Assembly (NCBI RefSeq): GCF_002754375.1
Contig: NZ_PEFF01000001.1
Span: 3,358,501-3,422,500, forward strand
DNA from: Variovorax sp. 54
Lineage (GTDB): Bacteria; Pseudomonadota; Gammaproteobacteria; Burkholderiales; Burkholderiaceae_C
Direction of reading: 5' to 3'
DNA: 64,000 bases
The notes below the pieces were generated by a model, which saw nothing but the letters and a program-made list of their open reading frames with translations, searched no databases and was not told the origin of the DNA. The position numbers were made by a program, and so were the translations under genes. Positions 27,289 through 36,255 of this stretch are shown one piece after another. Within the stretch, counting starts at the first letter, position 1, and every line of letters starts with the position of its first letter.

Positions 27289-27494
27289 GGTACTCCCCTC
27301 CGCGAATGTCCCCCGCCTTCGGCTCCTCCTTGATTTCGCTGCGGGGAGCACCCAGTGCCCTGCGCCCCTGGGCACGCTGCGGGTGCTCGCCGATCAACGA
27401 CCGCTGCTGACAACGATCATGACGATGCGGTGCTCTGCGCAGCGAAATCAAGGAGGAGGCCGCAGGCCGGGGGACATTCGCGGAGCAGAGTACC
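27289..27494. repeat. Structured inverted repeat between amiC and amiR, two arms of a dispersed element
   Basis: The 342-bp gap 27228-27569 holds no gene but is highly structured. Arm A (27289-27343) contains TCCGCGAATGTCCCCC and CTCCTCCTTGATTTCGCTGC. Arm B (27438-27494) carries the same sequence inverted, with modest divergence. Between them lies a two-step hairpin: GAGCACCC/GGGTGCTC outside (27346-27353, 27381-27388) and GTGCCC/GGGCAC inside. Upstream flank 27264-27288 is also shared with the copy at 48602-48653. This looks like a non-autonomous palindromic intergenic element (REP- or MITE-like). In amiR mRNA it would form a large hairpin ahead of the coding region. Confidence 0.75.
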
Positions 27495-27569
27495 GCGTCG
27501 GCGTGGTCGTGCCTCGGTGCACGCACGCGCGTTGCGACAACCGACCCGATGAAGAGGCAAGCCGTCATC

Positions 27570-28724
27570 CTAGAGCTCCAGCGTATCGAGCCGCGCCGTC
27601 CAGTCGCCCAGCGAGTGGGTGACGAGGTAAGGGTCCGGGTACACCGCACGCGTCGCCTGCCGGACGATGGTGAACTGGCCGTGGGCATCGACGCGGCCGA
27701 TGCGCGGGTACAGGCAGGTGTGGTGGTTCGTCGGGTCGATCTTCACGCGGCCCTGCGGCGCATCGAACTCGCTGCCCAGGATGTGCGGCAGGATCTCCGC
27801 GATGCCGTCCGTGCCCGCTTGCCGGAAGGCGTTGGCGAAGATGTGCATCTGGAAGTACGACGCCTCCCAGCACAGGTTGGGCACGCAGCCGTCGCCGAAG
27901 CGCGCGCGCAGCCGCGCCAGGCAGCGCTGGTTGGCGGGCGAGTCGATCGACTGGAAATACGGTGCCGCCGTGAAGTGGCCCGTGGCCACGCCCGGGCCCA
28001 TCTGCGAGATCTCGGCCTCCGAGGTCGTGAGGCTCGAGATGGGCATCGTCTTCGGGTCGAAGCCGGCTTCGGCATACGCGCGGTAGAGGCTGGCGGTGGA
28101 GTCGCCCACCACCGTCGAGAAGATGAAGTCGGGCCGCTTGTCGCGGATGTCGTCCATGATCGCGCGGTAGTCCTTCTCGGTGGCGTCGAGTGCCACGTAG
28201 CGCTCGCCGAGTTTTTCGCTGCCGGGGCGCTGCATCACCAGCTCGCCCATGATGCGGTTCGACTCGTAGGGGTAGATGTAGTCGGAGCCGATCAGGTACA
28301 CGCGCGAACCGAAGTTCGTGGTCATGAACTCGGCCAGCTGCACGCTGTTCTGGTTGGGCGCCGCGCCGGTGTAGATCACGTTGCCCGAGTACTCGAAGCC
28401 TTCGTACAGCGTGGGGTAGAACAGCAGCTTGTTCCACTTCTCGATCACCGGGATCACGGCCTTGCGGCTGCTCGACATGTAGCAGCCGAAGATCACGTTC
28501 ACGCGGTCCTGCACGATGAGCTTTTCGGCCAGCTGGGCGTAGCGCACGGGGTTCGATTGCGGGTCGTAGCGCACGCCCACGAGTTCGCGGCCGTCGACGC
28601 CGCCGGCCGCGTTGATTTCCTCGATGGCCAGCAGCGCGCCCTGCAGCTGCGACAGGCCGATGGTCGAGGTGACGCCGGTCTCGGAATACAGAATGCCGAC
28701 GCGAAGAGGGTCCCTGTCAGCCAC
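27570..28724 (-). CDS. amiC: AmiC-like cytoplasmic amide sensor (periplasmic-binding-protein fold, no signal peptide)
   Basis: A 384-aa type I binding-protein-fold sensor of the size of Pseudomonas AmiC. It opens directly with the fold (MADRDPLRVGILYSETGVTS) and has no signal sequence, unlike the exported paralogue at 38219-39412. Shared ligand-site blocks include FGCYMSSSRKAVIPVIE, LFYPTLYEGFEYSGNV and IGSDYIYPYESNRI. AmiC binds short amides and releases AmiR from an inhibitory complex. GTG 28724 is preceded by AGGAGACACCCCA, a strong ribosome site. It lies 66 bp behind the VWA gene, at the end of the amide operon and just before amiR. Confidence 0.9.
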   Translation of the reverse strand: MADRDPLRVGILYSETGVTSTIGLSQLQGALLAIEEINAAGGVDGRELVGVRYDPQSNPVRYAQLAEKLIVQDRVNVIFGCYMSSSRKAVIPVIEKWNKLLFYPTLYEGFEYSGNVIYTGAAPNQNSVQLAEFMTTNFGSRVYLIGSDYIYPYESNRIMGELVMQRPGSEKLGERYVALDATEKDYRAIMDDIRDKRPDFIFSTVVGDSTASLYRAYAEAGFDPKTMPISSLTTSEAEISQMGPGVATGHFTAAPYFQSIDSPANQRCLARLRARFGDGCVPNLCWEASYFQMHIFANAFRQAGTDGIAEILPHILGSEFDAPQGRVKIDPTNHHTCLYPRIGRVDAHGQFTIVRQATRAVYPDPYLVTHSLGDWTARLDTLEL

Positions 28725-28790
28725 TGGGGTGTCTCCTGGAGGTGTGGACCCTCATTGTGTGCTCCTCCGTGTCTTTCTTCACGCGTTCCA

Positions 28791-30425
28791 TCAATGGGCG
28801 GCGGCCAGCCGCGTGCTCATGCGGGCCAGCCGTGCGGGCAGGCTGCGCGCATCGTCGGCGATGCAATAGTTGCGCCAGCCGAAGATGCGCCGCACATACG
28901 CGTCGGCCGCGCCGTCCACCGCGATGCACGCGCTGCGCACACCGGCATCGCGCGCTTCGGCCACGGCCTGGCGGGCGTCTTCGATGAGGTATTTCGGGTC
29001 GTGCACGTCGATGTCCGACGGCGCACCGTCAGTCACCAGCAGGATCGCGCGCGGCCCGGCCGGCTCGGCCTGCAGGTGCGACGCCGCATGGCGCAGCGCG
29101 GCGCCCATGCGCGTCGAGTAGCGCCCGCGCACCGCACCGATCATGGCGCGCGAGGGCGCAGCCAGCGGCTGGCCGAATTCGAGCAGGCGGTAGTAGTACA
29201 CCTCGGCGCGCGTGTTCGACGAGAAGCCGTGAATGGCCAGCCGGTCGATGCCGCGCGCGTTCGAGGCGGCGAGCAGCAGCGCGGCCTGCTTCTCCAGGTC
29301 GAGCAGTGAAACCGCACCATCGCCGTGGCCCGCGTCGTTGGCCGATTCCGACAGGTCGAGCAGCACCAGCACGCTCGACGGGCGCGGGCCCTTGCCGGGT
29401 CGCATGAACAGCCGCGCGTCGGGCCGCAGGCGCAGGCGGCGATCGACCAGCACCTCGATGGCCGCATTGAGGTCGATGTCGTCGCCTTCCCACTGGCGGC
29501 GCAGGCGGTGCGTGCGGTCGAGGTGGCGCGCGCGGGGCAGGGCGAGAGGCACGATGCGCTCATGGCCCGCCGCCGTTGACGTGCCCATCGCGCCCAGGCC
29601 CTGCCACGCGGGCAGCTTCTCGATCACCGTGCACCAGTCGGGTCGCAGGCGCTCCTGCGTGCGGTCCCATTCGGGGTAGGTGTAGCGGCCGAGTTCCATG
29701 TCGGCGATGCCTTCGGGTGGCGCTTCGTTGCCTTCGCTCGGTGCATCCGAAGGGGGCGGTGGTCGCGCGCCCGTCTGCTGCAGCGCGATGGCTTCGTCGG
29801 GCGGCGTCTCGGCCTCGCCGAAATCCCACAGGTAGCTGTTGTCGTCGCGCCAGGGTGCGGGCACGGCGTAGTCCTGCGGCTCGAAGCGCACGCGCATCTG
29901 GCCGAGGTCGTTGGCGAGGATCGAGGCGACGGCGCGGAAGGCGTCGTAGTCCTCCAGCCCCGCGCGGGCCACGGTCTCGTCGAACAGGCGGCGCGCCTTG
30001 TTCACCCAGTGGTTGTCGTCCTGCGCATTGGCTAGCAGCAGCACGCGGTCCATGCGTGCGACCAGCGCGGCAAAGCGCAGGTCCAGCGGATCGGGTGCGG
30101 GCGGCAGCGCAGCGGTGAACCAGCCATGCAGGCCAGGAAAGTCGCGGCACAGCAGCCGTTCGACGCGCGCGTCTTCAAGGGCCGAGACGATGGCGATGCC
30201 CATCGGCTTGAGCGTGCGCGCCGGCCGCGCGGGCGTCGAGTGGCGCAGGTGTGCGACCGCGTGCGCCACCATCGCGCGGTGCAGCCGCATGGCCTCGTCG
30301 CCTTCGGGCAGCAGCAGCCGGCGGCCCGTGAGCACGGCGCGTGCGCCGGCCAGTGGCTGCACGTCGACGTCGATGCCGACCAGCCCGCGGGCCAGCAGCG
30401 AGAGGGCGCCGTGCCCGTCGTTCAT
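28791..30425 (-). CDS. VWA-domain protein, NorD/CbbO-like partner of the MoxR ATPase
   Basis: A 544-aa cytoplasmic protein. Roughly the first 270 residues are a helical region rich in Arg and Ala (ARTLKPMGIAIVSALEDARV, ARRLFDETVARAGLEDYDAF). The C-terminal von Willebrand A domain carries an intact MIDAS: DLSES at about 352 and VTDGAPSDID near 463. It is coupled to the ATPase gene by ATGA. NorQ/NorD and CbbQ/CbbO pairs remodel or activate metalloenzymes such as nitric oxide reductase and Rubisco; neither target is here. Within this operon the likely client is the amidase, the MetX-like hydrolase or the permease, which is inference. Confidence 0.88.
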   Translation of the reverse strand: MNDGHGALSLLARGLVGIDVDVQPLAGARAVLTGRRLLLPEGDEAMRLHRAMVAHAVAHLRHSTPARPARTLKPMGIAIVSALEDARVERLLCRDFPGLHGWFTAALPPAPDPLDLRFAALVARMDRVLLLANAQDDNHWVNKARRLFDETVARAGLEDYDAFRAVASILANDLGQMRVRFEPQDYAVPAPWRDDNSYLWDFGEAETPPDEAIALQQTGARPPPPSDAPSEGNEAPPEGIADMELGRYTYPEWDRTQERLRPDWCTVIEKLPAWQGLGAMGTSTAAGHERIVPLALPRARHLDRTHRLRRQWEGDDIDLNAAIEVLVDRRLRLRPDARLFMRPGKGPRPSSVLVLLDLSESANDAGHGDGAVSLLDLEKQAALLLAASNARGIDRLAIHGFSSNTRAEVYYYRLLEFGQPLAAPSRAMIGAVRGRYSTRMGAALRHAASHLQAEPAGPRAILLVTDGAPSDIDVHDPKYLIEDARQAVAEARDAGVRSACIAVDGAADAYVRRIFGWRNYCIADDARSLPARLARMSTRLAAAH

Positions 30426-31240
30426 CCGAACTGCGCCTCGACAAAGCCCTGCAGCGCGCTCGCCATTTCGGGGTCGTCGGTGAGGGCGCGCGTCATCGTC
30501 ATGTCGCAGCTGTCGCGCGGCGACACGCCGTCGCGGATGAGCACGCCCGCGTAGATCAGCATGCGCGTCGACACGCCCTCGTCGAGCCCGCGGTGCTTGA
30601 GTTCGCGCGAGCAGTGCGCAATGGCCACGAGCTTCGCGGCGAGGGTGGGTTCGACGCCGGCCTCGTGCGCGACGATCTCCGCTTCGAGCGCGCCGTCGGG
30701 GTAGTCGAACTCCAGCGCTGCGAAGCGCTGGCGCGTCGAGGGTTTCATGTCCTTCGCGCTGCTCTGGTAGCCGGGGTTGTACGACACCACGAGCTGGAAG
30801 TCGGGGTGCGCGTGCACCAGCTCGCCCTTCTTGTCGAGCGGCAGGATGCGGCGCGCGTCGGTCAGCGGGTGGATCACCACGGTGGTGTCCTGCCGCGCCT
30901 CGACCACCTCGTCGAGGTAGCAGATGCCGCCGTGGCGCACTGCGAGCGTCAGCGGCCCGTCGTGCCAGGCCGTGCCGTTCGCATCGAGCAGGTAGCGCCC
31001 CACGAGGTCCGACGCCGTCATGTCCTCGTTGCACGCCAGCGTGACCAGCGGCCGTCCGAGTGACCACGCCATGTGCTCCACGAAGCGCGTCTTGCCGCAA
31101 CCGGTCGGCCCCTTGAGGATCAGCGGCATGCGGTGCCGGTAGGCGTGCCGGTACAGCGCCACCTCATTGCCTGCGGGCCGGTAGAAGGGCTCGGTCTCGA
31201 TGCGGTAGCTGGCGAGCGGGTCGTGGACGGGGGCGTTCAT
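30422..31240 (-). CDS. MoxR-type AAA+ ATPase, CbbQ/NirQ/NorQ family
   Basis: A 272-aa AAA+ ATPase. Walker A GPTGCGKT lies at residues 44-51 and Walker B in ICYLDEVVEA (about 107-116). Sensor and arginine-finger regions are in VSYNPGYQSSAKDMKPSTRQR, and ASDLVGRYLLDANGT is typical of CbbQ/NirQ/NorQ. It overlaps both neighbours by 4 bases (MetX-like gene before, VWA gene after), so the three are tightly coupled. Pseudomonas amidase operons contain an ATPase gene, amiB, whose role is unclear; this may be a functional counterpart but is not shown to be orthologous. Confidence 0.9.
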   Translation of the reverse strand: MNAPVHDPLASYRIETEPFYRPAGNEVALYRHAYRHRMPLILKGPTGCGKTRFVEHMAWSLGRPLVTLACNEDMTASDLVGRYLLDANGTAWHDGPLTLAVRHGGICYLDEVVEARQDTTVVIHPLTDARRILPLDKKGELVHAHPDFQLVVSYNPGYQSSAKDMKPSTRQRFAALEFDYPDGALEAEIVAHEAGVEPTLAAKLVAIAHCSRELKHRGLDEGVSTRMLIYAGVLIRDGVSPRDSCDMTMTRALTDDPEMASALQGFVEAQFG

Positions 31241-32247
31241 GGCGTGGCGAGCAGTTCCTTGAGGGCGTCGTCGATGAAGCGCGTGTCGACCGGGCTGCTG
31301 CCGCCGCCCGCAAAGTGGCCCCACACGCCGGGGATCGGGCGGCACTCGGCGTTCGGCATGTGCGACACCTCCCATTCGTTGTCGGCCACGGGAAAGTACA
31401 GGTCGCGCTCGGCCGGCATGATGATCGCGCGCGCCTGGATGGCGCCCAGCGCTTTCTGGATGTCGCCCTTGAACACCGGGTTGTCGCTGATGTCGCCGTG
31501 CTGCCACGACCACAGCATCGCGAGCAGATTGTTCGCGTCCTTCTGCAGGAAGAAGCCTTCCCAGTAGCCGACCAGGAAGTCTTCGAGCGAACTGAAGCCC
31601 AGCTCGCGCCACAGCTCCTGCATGTAGAAGGGCTGCGACAGGCCCCAGCCCGCATACACGCGGCCGACTGCGCGCAGGCCCTTGCTTGGCGGCGCGCTGT
31701 ACCAGCCGCCGTTCCATGCCACGTCGGCCGTGAGTGCGGCCTTCACGCCTTCGAGGAACACGATGTTGTGCGGCGCCGTCTTCGCCGAGCCGCAGAAGGG
31801 CGCGATGCGTTTCACCATGTCGGGGTAGAGGCAGCCCCACTGGTTGGTCTGCTGCGCGCCCATCGACCAGCCGACCACCAGTGCGATGCGTTCGATGCCG
31901 AATTTCTCCGTCACCAGCCGGTGCTGCAGCGTCACGTTGTCGTAGAGCGTGATGTCCGGAAAGCGCGACAGGTTGTACGGCTCGGGCGTGTTGCTGGGCG
32001 AGGACGACAGCCCGTTGCCCAGCATGTTCGGCACGATGATGAAGTACTTCTCGGGGTCCAGCGCCATGCCCGGACCGATCAGCCATTCGTTGTCGTAATG
32101 CTGGCCCGAGTACCAGGTCGGGTAGACGATCACGTTGCTTTTGTCGGCGTTGAGCTTGCCGTAGGTCTTGTAGGCGAGCTTCGCATTGCGCAGCGTCGCG
32201 CCCCGCTGCAGGGGCACGTCGCCGAGGTCGAAGATGTCGTAGTCCAT
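31237..32247 (-). CDS. MetX-like alpha/beta hydrolase
   Basis: A 336-aa alpha/beta hydrolase of the homoserine O-acetyltransferase-like group. The nucleophile elbow is GWSMGAQQTNQWG, the acid follows in MPAERDLYFPVADNE, and the His is in GVWGHFAGGGSS. It opens with DLGDVPLQRGATLRNAKLAYKT, the MetX-type N-terminus. Because it sits between the permease and ATPase genes of an amide operon, an esterase or amide-related acyl transfer role is more plausible than methionine synthesis. It has no signal peptide, so it acts in the cytoplasm. Start ATG 32247; its stop overlaps the ATPase ATG. Confidence 0.85.
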   Translation of the reverse strand: MDYDIFDLGDVPLQRGATLRNAKLAYKTYGKLNADKSNVIVYPTWYSGQHYDNEWLIGPGMALDPEKYFIIVPNMLGNGLSSSPSNTPEPYNLSRFPDITLYDNVTLQHRLVTEKFGIERIALVVGWSMGAQQTNQWGCLYPDMVKRIAPFCGSAKTAPHNIVFLEGVKAALTADVAWNGGWYSAPPSKGLRAVGRVYAGWGLSQPFYMQELWRELGFSSLEDFLVGYWEGFFLQKDANNLLAMLWSWQHGDISDNPVFKGDIQKALGAIQARAIIMPAERDLYFPVADNEWEVSHMPNAECRPIPGVWGHFAGGGSSPVDTRFIDDALKELLATP

Positions 32248-32279
32248 GGTGTGGTCGCTTTCGCTTTCGAAGGAGGGGT

Positions 32280-33599
32280 TCAGTTCTTGATGGAAGGGGA
32301 AGGCGTGGCCGCCGCCACCGGTGCGGCGCTGCCGATGTGGAGCACGAAGTAGCAGACGCCTGCCGCGATGAAGGCCGCCACCGCCGTCGACAGCTGCGGC
32401 GCCATCGTCTCGGTGGCGTAGGCCACCAGCGAGCCCACGCCCCAGGCGATGAAGGCGCGCGGGCGCCAGTCGGCACCGATGGCGGCGCCGGGCCGCACGA
32501 AGTACAGGTCGGCGATCAGGACGGCACCGATGGGCGGCACCAGGATGCCCAGCAGCGACAGCCACGGAATGAACAGCGCCCACACGTTGGCTGCGGCAAT
32601 CGCGATGCCAACCGCGGCGAGCGCCACGGCGAACACGCGCATGCGCCCGTTGCCGATGCGCGACCAGCCCACGGCCGAGTTGTAGAGGCAGTGCGCGCAC
32701 ACCGAGCCCAGGTTGCACAGCAGGAACACGAAGGCCACCACGGCCAGCCATGGCGCGTTCTGCGCGAGCAGGTAGCCGAACATGTTGTCCAGGCCGAAGG
32801 GCTGCGGTTGCGGCAGCGCCAGTGCGGCCGTCATGACGCCGCCGACCAGCATCGCGACCAGGTTGGCCACCGGAAAGGCGCAGGCCGTGGCAATCAGCGA
32901 ACTCTTGCGGTCGGCGGCCCAGCGGTTGAAGTCGGCCGTGACCGTGCCCGCGTCGATGAACAGCGCCACCACGATGGTCAGTCCGATGCCGAAGGACATC
33001 GGCAACGCGGGTTGCGTGCCGGCGTACGAGAGCACCTTGTCCCACCCCGCCGCGCCGGCCGAATGCAGCGCGACCCAGCCGCCCAGCACCACGAACAGCG
33101 GCACCGACACCATGCCGATCCAGTGCAGCCCGCGAATGCCGACGAAGGTGATCCCCAGGTACAGCACGCCTGCCGCAATCGTCATCGTCAGGTAGTCGAA
33201 CTTGAAGGCCGTGTGCATCAGGTTGCCCGTGATGCCGGTCTGCACCGCGTACCAGCCCAGCAGCAGGGTCGACAGCAGGCCCGACGCGAACACGTAGCCT
33301 TTCTTGCCGAAGCTGGCACTGGCCAGCAGCGCGAAGTTGTGGCCGCGCGCCGTGCCCAGCGCGCCGAGCGCCCCGACATACGCGAACATCAGCAGGTTGC
33401 CCACGACCATCGCGAGCAGCGCGGACCGGAAGCCCATGCCCGCCACCAGGATGGAGCCGGTCATGGCCCCCGTGATGATCATCGGGAACCCGAGCCACAC
33501 CATCGAGACCGAGAAGGTGCTGCGCCGCTTCGAGAGCGGCACCGGGTCGTGCTCGTACTCGTCGCCGAGTACCGTGTCGTCGACATGCGTCTGACTCAT
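32280..33599 (-). CDS. NCS1-type permease (cytosine permease/CodB-like)
   Basis: A 439-aa membrane transporter with about twelve helices. The N-terminus has a soluble leader (VLGDEYEHDPVPLSKRRST) followed by FSVSMVWLGFPMIITGAMTG, the characteristic NCS1 TM1. Further blocks are YLGITFVGIRGLHWIGMVSV and FIDAGTVTADFNRWA. The family takes up cytosine, allantoin, hydantoins or related N-compounds by Na+ or H+ symport. It lies 67 bp behind amiE and 32 bp before the MetX-like gene, so it may import a cyclic amide, nitrile-derived compound or amidase substrate. Substrate unknown. Confidence 0.9.
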   Translation of the reverse strand: MSQTHVDDTVLGDEYEHDPVPLSKRRSTFSVSMVWLGFPMIITGAMTGSILVAGMGFRSALLAMVVGNLLMFAYVGALGALGTARGHNFALLASASFGKKGYVFASGLLSTLLLGWYAVQTGITGNLMHTAFKFDYLTMTIAAGVLYLGITFVGIRGLHWIGMVSVPLFVVLGGWVALHSAGAAGWDKVLSYAGTQPALPMSFGIGLTIVVALFIDAGTVTADFNRWAADRKSSLIATACAFPVANLVAMLVGGVMTAALALPQPQPFGLDNMFGYLLAQNAPWLAVVAFVFLLCNLGSVCAHCLYNSAVGWSRIGNGRMRVFAVALAAVGIAIAAANVWALFIPWLSLLGILVPPIGAVLIADLYFVRPGAAIGADWRPRAFIAWGVGSLVAYATETMAPQLSTAVAAFIAAGVCYFVLHIGSAAPVAAATPSPSIKN

Positions 33600-33666
33600 G
33601 GCATACCTCTTTTTCTTGCTTTTGACGTTGAAGGGGAAGGGCGGAAGAGCGGGGTGCGGCGGTGGC

Positions 33667-34704
33667 TCAGCGGTGCTTCGCCGGCTCGTTCGGAATGCCC
33701 TCGATCGGGCACTCGGGCGTGCCGACCGTGGTGCGCGTGAACGACTCCACCATCTCGCGCGTGCCCTCGGGGTCGTTGATCCACTGCGTGTAGAAGTTGT
33801 AGGGGCAGGCCGCCACGCCCTTGTCGCCGTCGCCCGAGTTGATGGTGCCGGTGTAGCCGCGGTGCACGAGCTTGAACAGGTGGTTCTGCGACTGGCCGTT
33901 CTTGCGCGCGTCGCGGATCAGGCTCATCGAGAGCTCGGCGTAGTTGATGCCCATCTCTTCCTCGCCGCATTCACCGAGCGTGCGGCCGTCGAAGCCGATG
34001 AGTGCGGAGTGGCCGAAGTACGAGTACACGCCGTCGAAGCCGGCCGCGTTGGCCACGGCCACGTAGGTGTTGTTCATGAAGGCCATGGCCTTCGACACCA
34101 GGATCTGCTGCTCCTTGGCCGGGTACATGTAGCCCTGGCAGCGGATGATGAGTTCGGCGCCGCGCATCGCGCAGTCGCGCCAGATCTCGGGGTAGTTGCC
34201 GTCGTCGCAGATGATGAGGCTCATCTTCATGCCCTTGGGGCCGTCGCTCACATACGTGCAGTCGCCCGGGTACCAGCCCTCGATGGGCACCCACGGCATG
34301 ATCTTGCGGTACTTCTGGACAATCTCGCCCTGGTTGTTCATGAGGATCAGCGTGTTGTAGGGCGCCTTGTTCGGGTGCTCCTCGTGGCGCTCGCCGGTGA
34401 GCGAGAACACGCCCCACACGTTGGCGCGGCGGCAGGCGTCCGCGAAGATCGCGGTCTCCTCGCCGGGGATGGCCGATGCGGTGTCGTACATCTCCTTGGC
34501 GTCGTACATGATCCCGTGCGTGGAGTACTCGGGAAAGATCACCAGGTCCATGCCCGGCAGGCCTTTCTTCATGCCGACCAGCATCTCGCCGATCTTGCGT
34601 GCGTTGTCGAGCACCTCGGCCTTGGTGTGCAGGCGGGGCATCTTGTAGTTGACGACCGCGACGCCGACGCAATCGTTGCTGCTCGAAATATCACCATGTC
34701 TCAT
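33667..34704 (-). CDS. amiE: Aliphatic amidase
   Basis: A 345-aa nitrilase-superfamily amidase. The catalytic triad matches the numbering of Pseudomonas aliphatic amidase: Glu59 in [10 protein letters not shown], Lys134 in [11 protein letters not shown] and Cys166 in [12 protein letters not shown]. It hydrolyses short aliphatic amides (acetamide, propionamide and similar) to ammonia and carboxylate in the cytoplasm, as a hexamer in homologues. ATG 34704 gives [20 protein letters not shown], the family N-terminus. It lies 43 bp behind the ABC ATPase gene, so uptake and hydrolysis are co-transcribed. Expression is expected to depend on AmiC/AmiR. Confidence 0.96.
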   Translation of the reverse strand: MRHGDISSSNDCVGVAVVNYKMPRLHTKAEVLDNARKIGEMLVGMKKGLPGMDLVIFPEYSTHGIMYDAKEMYDTASAIPGEETAIFADACRRANVWGVFSLTGERHEEHPNKAPYNTLILMNNQGEIVQKYRKIMPWVPIEGWYPGDCTYVSDGPKGMKMSLIICDDGNYPEIWRDCAMRGAELIIRCQGYMYPAKEQQILVSKAMAFMNNTYVAVANAAGFDGVYSYFGHSALIGFDGRTLGECGEEEMGINYAELSMSLIRDARKNGQSQNHLFKLVHRGYTGTINSGDGDKGVAACPYNFYTQWINDPEGTREMVESFTRTTVGTPECPIEGIPNEPAKHR

Positions 34705-34747
34705 GACGCTGCTCCTGAAGGGTGGTTGAAGGAAAAGAGGGAAGGGC

Positions 34748-35437
34748 CTACACGGTCAGAAAGGATCGGACCTTGTCCTGGTCGAGCGTGGCGCGCGCTT
34801 CGTCGTGCACGATGCGGCCGCGGTCGATGACGAGAAAGCGGTCGGCCAGGTCGAGCGCGAAGCTCAGCACCTGCTCCGACACCACGACGGCGAAGCCGCG
34901 CTCGGCGCGCAGCACGTTCAGCGTCTGCGCGATCTCCTTGATGATCGAAGGCTGGATGCCCTCGGTGGGCTCGTCGAGGATCAGCACCTTCGGCTCCGAG
35001 ATGAGCGCGCGCGCAATCGCCAGCATCTGCTGCTGGCCGCCCGAGAGGTTGCCGGCCTTGCGCTGCTTCATGTCCTTGAGCACGGGGAAGAAGGTGTAGA
35101 GGTAGTCGGGCACCGTGCGGTGGCCCGACCTTGCAGCGCCCGCGAGGATGTTCTGCTCCACCGTGAGGAACGGAAACACCATGCGCCCCTGCGGCACGAA
35201 GGCCAGGCCCTGCGCCACGCGCTGGTAGCTGGGCAGCTTCGTGAGCTCGGCGCCGCCCAGGCGGATGTGGCCACCGCGCGCGGGCAAGAGGCCGATGAGC
35301 GACTTCAGCAAGGTGGTCTTGCCCATGCCGTTGCGGCCCATGATGGCGACCGCTTCGTCGGGTGCGACGCGCAGCGACACATCGCGGATGACGTGCGATT
35401 CACCGTACGCCACGTTGAGTTCGGAGACTTCGAGCAT
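34748..35437 (-). CDS. urtE: Amide/urea ABC transporter ATP-binding protein (UrtE/LivF-like)
   Basis: A 229-aa ATPase: Walker [10 protein letters not shown] at residues 34-42, Q-loop [13 protein letters not shown], signature [15 protein letters not shown] and Walker [11 protein letters not shown]. The pattern [20 protein letters not shown] and [16 protein letters not shown] is typical of UrtE. AGGAG lies 10 bases upstream of ATG 35437. It is the second ATPase of a urea/short-chain-amide importer together with the gene at 35455 (17 bp upstream). The amidase gene follows 43 bp downstream. Confidence 0.92.
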   Translation of the reverse strand: MLEVSELNVAYGESHVIRDVSLRVAPDEAVAIMGRNGMGKTTLLKSLIGLLPARGGHIRLGGAELTKLPSYQRVAQGLAFVPQGRMVFPFLTVEQNILAGAARSGHRTVPDYLYTFFPVLKDMKQRKAGNLSGGQQQMLAIARALISEPKVLILDEPTEGIQPSIIKEIAQTLNVLRAERGFAVVVSEQVLSFALDLADRFLVIDRGRIVHDEARATLDQDKVRSFLTV

Positions 35438-35454
35438 CTGGATATCTCCTCTTC

Positions 35455-36255
35455 TCAATGACCGAGGTACACGTCGATCACGCGCGGGTCGGCCTGCACC
35501 TCGGCGGCGGTGCCTTCGCTCAGCAACTTGCCTTGGTGCAGCACCGTGACGCGGTGCGCGATGCGCTTGACGAAGTCCATGTCGTGCTCGATGACGACCA
35601 CCGACTTGCCCGCCGAGATGCGGCGCAGCAGGTCGCCCGTCTGCTCGCGCTCGCGCGGGCTCATGCCGGCCACGGGCTCGTCGAGCAGCAGCAGCTCGGG
35701 CTCCTGCATGAGCAGCATCCCGATCTCGAGCCACTGCTTCTGCCCGTGGCTCAGTTGCCCGGCGCGATGACCGAGGCGCTCGCTCAGAAAGACCTGCTCG
35801 GCCATCGCGTCGATGCGTTCGCGCACGGCGGGCGTGCGTCGAAAGGTCAGCGACTGCAGCAGGCCGTGCATGCGCGGCAGCGAGATCTCGAAGTTCTCGA
35901 GCACCGTGAGGTCTTCGTAGACCGAAGGCGTCTGGAACTTGCGGCCCACGCCGGCGCGCACGATCTCGTACTCGTTCAACCGCCCGAGGTCCTGGCCGTT
36001 GAACAGCACGCGGCCCGCGCTGGGCTTGGTCTTGCCGCACACCATGTCGAGCAGCGTGGTCTTGCCCGCGCCGTTCGGGCCGATGATCACGCGCAGCTCG
36101 TTGCGCTCGACCGAGAGGCTCAGTCCGTCCACGGCCTTGAAGCCGTCGAAGGACACGGTGAGGTCTTCGATGCGCAGGATCTGCTCGTTCGAGTGCGAGA
36201 ACGCCGCCGCCGCTTGCGGCATGCCGCCGTTGGGCATCGTCATCGTGGCGTTCAT
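35455..36255 (-). CDS. urtD: Amide/urea ABC transporter ATP-binding protein (UrtD/LivG-like)
   Basis: A 266-aa ATPase of the LivG/UrtD type: Walker A GPNGAGKTT, Q-loop KFQTPSVYEDLTVLEN, signature LSHGQKQWLEIGMLLMQ and Walker B LLLLDEPVAGMS. The SHGQKQWLEIGM variant is characteristic of UrtD. It starts at ATG 36255, overlapping the permease stop as ATGA; the longer frame to 36330 is antisense-like. With UrtE it energises import of urea or short amides. Confidence 0.92.
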   Translation of the reverse strand: MNATMTMPNGGMPQAAAAFSHSNEQILRIEDLTVSFDGFKAVDGLSLSVERNELRVIIGPNGAGKTTLLDMVCGKTKPSAGRVLFNGQDLGRLNEYEIVRAGVGRKFQTPSVYEDLTVLENFEISLPRMHGLLQSLTFRRTPAVRERIDAMAEQVFLSERLGHRAGQLSHGQKQWLEIGMLLMQEPELLLLDEPVAGMSPREREQTGDLLRRISAGKSVVVIEHDMDFVKRIAHRVTVLHQGKLLSEGTAAEVQADPRVIDVYLGH

